A stretch of 5,550 nt of DNA from Candidatus Bathyarchaeota archaeon (GTDB lineage Archaea; Thermoproteota; Bathyarchaeia; TCS64), in contig DAOVEE010000125.1 of assembly GCA_030669135.1 (NCBI GenBank), forward strand, positions 1 through 5,550, in the 5' to 3' direction. Positions 3,867 to 5,550 of the stretch are shown piece by piece. Position 1 is the stretch's first letter, and each line of letters starts with the position of its first letter. The translations under genes were made by a program, and so were the position numbers. The notes beneath the pieces were generated by a model. The model did no database searches. It saw only the letters and a list, made by a program, of their open reading frames with translations, and was not told the DNA's origin.

Positions 3867-5360
3867 ATGGTTGACACAGGTAAAAAGGACTGGGAGAGGT
3901 TTGGCAGGGCGAGAAAGTCGGCGGCCCCAGAGATCGTCGAACTGAACAACTGGAGGTCGAGCCCAAGGGCCTTCGATGTCGCGTCTTATTACTGCCAGAC
4001 AATGATTCACAGGGCCCACGTGGTCATGCTGGCCGAGGAGGGAATAATGTCGGGTGAAGAGGCAGCCACCATCATCGACGGCGTCAAGAGCGTGGCCGAG
4101 GAAGCCGAGGCTGACCCTAGGCTAACGGCGTACATGTCCACCGAGACGGCGCTGATAAAGAAGATTGGGGACCTCGGCGGCAAGATGCACATCGCTAGGA
4201 GCCGTAACGACCTGGGCCACACCCAGCGAAGGCTATACTACAGGGATCAGGTGGAAAGGACGGTGGGCTCGGTGATGGAGTTCAGGCGAAGGCTCCTGGA
4301 CGCTGCGGAGAGGAACGTCGACACCTACATGCCTGGGTACACGCATCTGAAGCAGGCCCAGCCGGTCACACTGGCCCACTACCTGCTCGCCCACGTGGAG
4401 GCCGCCGAAAGGACGGTCCAGAGGCTGGAGGACATCTATCGCAGAACCAACCTGAGCCCAATGGGATCGGCCGCCTTCGCGGGCACCGGTTGGCCCATAG
4501 ACAGGCATCGGACCATGGAGCTGCTGGGCTTCGACGGTTTAGTGGAGAACTCCCAGGATGGCGTGGCCTCAGTCGACTACTTCATGGAGTTCTCGGCCGC
4601 CCTCGCGATCCACATGACCAACCTGAGCAGGCTCGCCCAGGACATCCAGGTGTGGTCGACAGACGAGTACATGATGATAGACTTGGACGAGGCGTACGCC
4701 GGGACCAGCAGCATAATGCCCCAGAAGAAGAACCCTCTGGTCCTCGAGCAGGTGAAGAGCTACGCGTCAGAGTGTTTAGGCGCCATGGTGGCGGTTGTCT
4801 CGGCGATGAGGAGCGTCTCCTACTCGAACATCGTGGACAGGGTGATGCTGGAACCCGTCGTGATAGACACGGCGGTAGGCAGCACCAACATCATGGCGGG
4901 AATAGTCGAGACGATGAGACCTATGAAGGAGAACATGAGGGCTAGGCTAAGGGAGGGGTTCAGCACCATGACCGATCTGGCTGACACGTTGGTGATGCTC
5001 CATGGCCTCTCGTTCAGGCAGGCGCATGACATAATCGTGGAGGTGACTCTCAGCGCCATCCAGAACGAAGTCAAAGCCGAAGAGATCACGGTGGAGATGA
5101 TCGAGGAAGCCTCGGAGAAGGTGGTGGGAGAAGCGTTCAAGGTTCCGGAGCGAGAACTACGTTCAGCCGTTGATCCGGTGCTCAACGTCCAGAGGAGGAG
5201 GGTCATCGGTGGACCCGCCCCGGAGTCCGTGAACAAAATGATTGAGAACCAGCGGAGAAGGCTGAGAGACGAGGAGGAGAGAAGAAAAATTAGGATACAA
5301 AGGATAGCCCAAGCAAATGAGAAACTGGTGCACGCGGAGCAGGCGCTCGGGACGTCTTGA
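3867..5360 (+). CDS. Argininosuccinate lyase family (ArgH-like) protein, atypical
   Basis: The 497-residue protein belongs to the fumarase/aspartase superfamily and is closest to argininosuccinate lyase. It has GGKMHIARSRND at 104-115, MPGYTHLKQAQPVTLAHY at 155-172 with T159-H160, and the flexible signature loop GTSSIMPQKKNP at 279-290 (S281/S282, K287, N289). The C-terminal domain has FRQAHDI at 383-389 and RRxxxGGPAPESV at 444-455. Such enzymes release fumarate from a succinyl adduct; ArgH makes arginine from argininosuccinate. Several ArgH-specific segments are changed. The N-terminal WGGRF is absent, the NSxDxVSDRD stretch is NSQDGVASVD (228-237), and the segment matching YNKDMQEDK is YSNIVDRVMLEP (319-330). 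The substrate may therefore differ. The protein ends in a charged Arg/Glu-rich tail of about 40 residues, longer than in E. coli ArgH. ATG 3867 is the only plausible start. No other arginine-pathway gene is in the window. Confidence 0.85.
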   Translation: MVDTGKKDWERFGRARKSAAPEIVELNNWRSSPRAFDVASYYCQTMIHRAHVVMLAEEGIMSGEEAATIIDGVKSVAEEAEADPRLTAYMSTETALIKKIGDLGGKMHIARSRNDLGHTQRRLYYRDQVERTVGSVMEFRRRLLDAAERNVDTYMPGYTHLKQAQPVTLAHYLLAHVEAAERTVQRLEDIYRRTNLSPMGSAAFAGTGWPIDRHRTMELLGFDGLVENSQDGVASVDYFMEFSAALAIHMTNLSRLAQDIQVWSTDEYMMIDLDEAYAGTSSIMPQKKNPLVLEQVKSYASECLGAMVAVVSAMRSVSYSNIVDRVMLEPVVIDTAVGSTNIMAGIVETMRPMKENMRARLREGFSTMTDLADTLVMLHGLSFRQAHDIIVEVTLSAIQNEVKAEEITVEMIEEASEKVVGEAFKVPERELRSAVDPVLNVQRRRVIGGPAPESVNKMIENQRRRLRDEEERRKIRIQRIAQANEKLVHAEQALGTS

Positions 5361-5366
5361 AAACAG

Positions 5367-5550
5367 TTAACTCTCTACATCTAGGACGTAGACTGGGTAG
5401 CTCTCTACGAACTCGAAGCCCAGCTTATGGGAGGTCCTGTTGGAGGGCTCGTTTCTCTGCCAACAGTGCCAGCCCACCCGACTGAACCCGTGGTCAAGGC
5501 AGCGCCTCATGAGGGCGTCGGCTGTGGCCGTGGCCAGCCCCCTTTGTCTA
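5367..5550 (-). CDS. GNAT-family acetyltransferase, C-terminal part (5' end outside window)
   Basis: The last 60 codons of a minus-strand gene enter from the right edge and end at TAA 5369-5367. The visible part starts RQRGLATATADALMRRCLDHG, the end of GNAT motif A where the R-x-x-G-L-A loop binds the acetyl-CoA pyrophosphate. It continues with NEPSNRTSHKLGFEFV, the motif B asparagine/serine and K-L-G-F helix. A final YPVYVLDV strand follows. The N-P-S...KLGF...YPVY pattern is reminiscent of the PF12746 (GNAT_acetyltran) or FR47-like branches. The substrate is not predictable. It is convergent with the ArgH-like gene, only 6 bases separating the stop codons. Confidence 0.8.
   Translation of the reverse strand, partial: RQRGLATATADALMRRCLDHGFSRVGWHCWQRNEPSNRTSHKLGFEFVESYPVYVLDVES

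Noticed and set aside
4490..5236. Frames at 4490-4945 (+) and 4820-5236 (-) inside the ArgH-like gene
   Set aside because: They overlap a well-supported catalytic domain, and their composition is typical of off-frame translation of GC-rich DNA.
1..5550. CRISPR array, insertion sequence, tRNA or rRNA
   Set aside because: No regularly spaced repeats, transposase motifs, tRNA-like cloverleaf or rRNA segments were seen by eye; nearly all bases are accounted for by coding genes and short promoters.

Overview
The window reads as chromosomal DNA from a GC-rich archaeon, most likely of the TACK group (Thermoproteota, for example a Bathyarchaeia-like or thaumarchaeal relative). The archaeal case rests on four things. 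There is a single-OB-fold single-stranded-DNA-binding protein of the Sulfolobus SSB/RPA type and a small archaeal Sm (Lsm) protein. A-rich/T-rich TATA-like boxes lie about 25 bases before start codons that lack a Shine-Dalgarno sequence (leaderless pattern). Where leaders do exist, GGTG-type Shine-Dalgarno sites are used. The lineage is an inference and cannot be fixed from this window alone.

Layout, left to right: (1) 1-1356, minus strand: threonine synthase, cut by the left edge, with an N-terminal zinc ribbon and a C-terminal PadR-like winged-helix domain. (2) 1357-1437: divergent promoter region. (3) 1438-1734 and 1741-2313, plus strand: a two-gene unit of an OB-fold SSB (probable TTG start) and an HD-domain phosphohydrolase. 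(4) 2310-2864, minus strand: flavin prenyltransferase UbiX, whose stop codon interlocks with the HD gene stop in one CTAG. (5) 2922-3176, minus strand: Sm-like RNA-binding protein, probable TTG start, with its own strong TATA box. (6) 3271-3804, minus strand: a compact class I SAM-dependent methyltransferase. (7) 3805-3866: second divergent promoter region. (8) 3867-5360, plus strand: an argininosuccinate-lyase-family protein that keeps the fumarate-side catalytic residues but has lost much of the arginine-side signature. (9) 5367-5550, minus strand: C-terminal end of a GNAT acetyltransferase running off the right edge.

The genes do not form one pathway. They are housekeeping or accessory metabolic genes in short transcription units with tight gene ends: a 4-base stop overlap at 2310-2313 and a 6-base gap at 5361-5366. 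No mobile element, CRISPR array, tRNA or rRNA is visible. The observations most worth following are the threonine synthase fused to a DNA-binding domain, the atypical ArgH-family lyase, a perfect 8-bp inverted repeat spanning the Sm gene stop and the ubiX TATA box, and a sharp drop in GC content inside the 3' end of the methyltransferase gene. I did not find an obviously new multi-gene system here.
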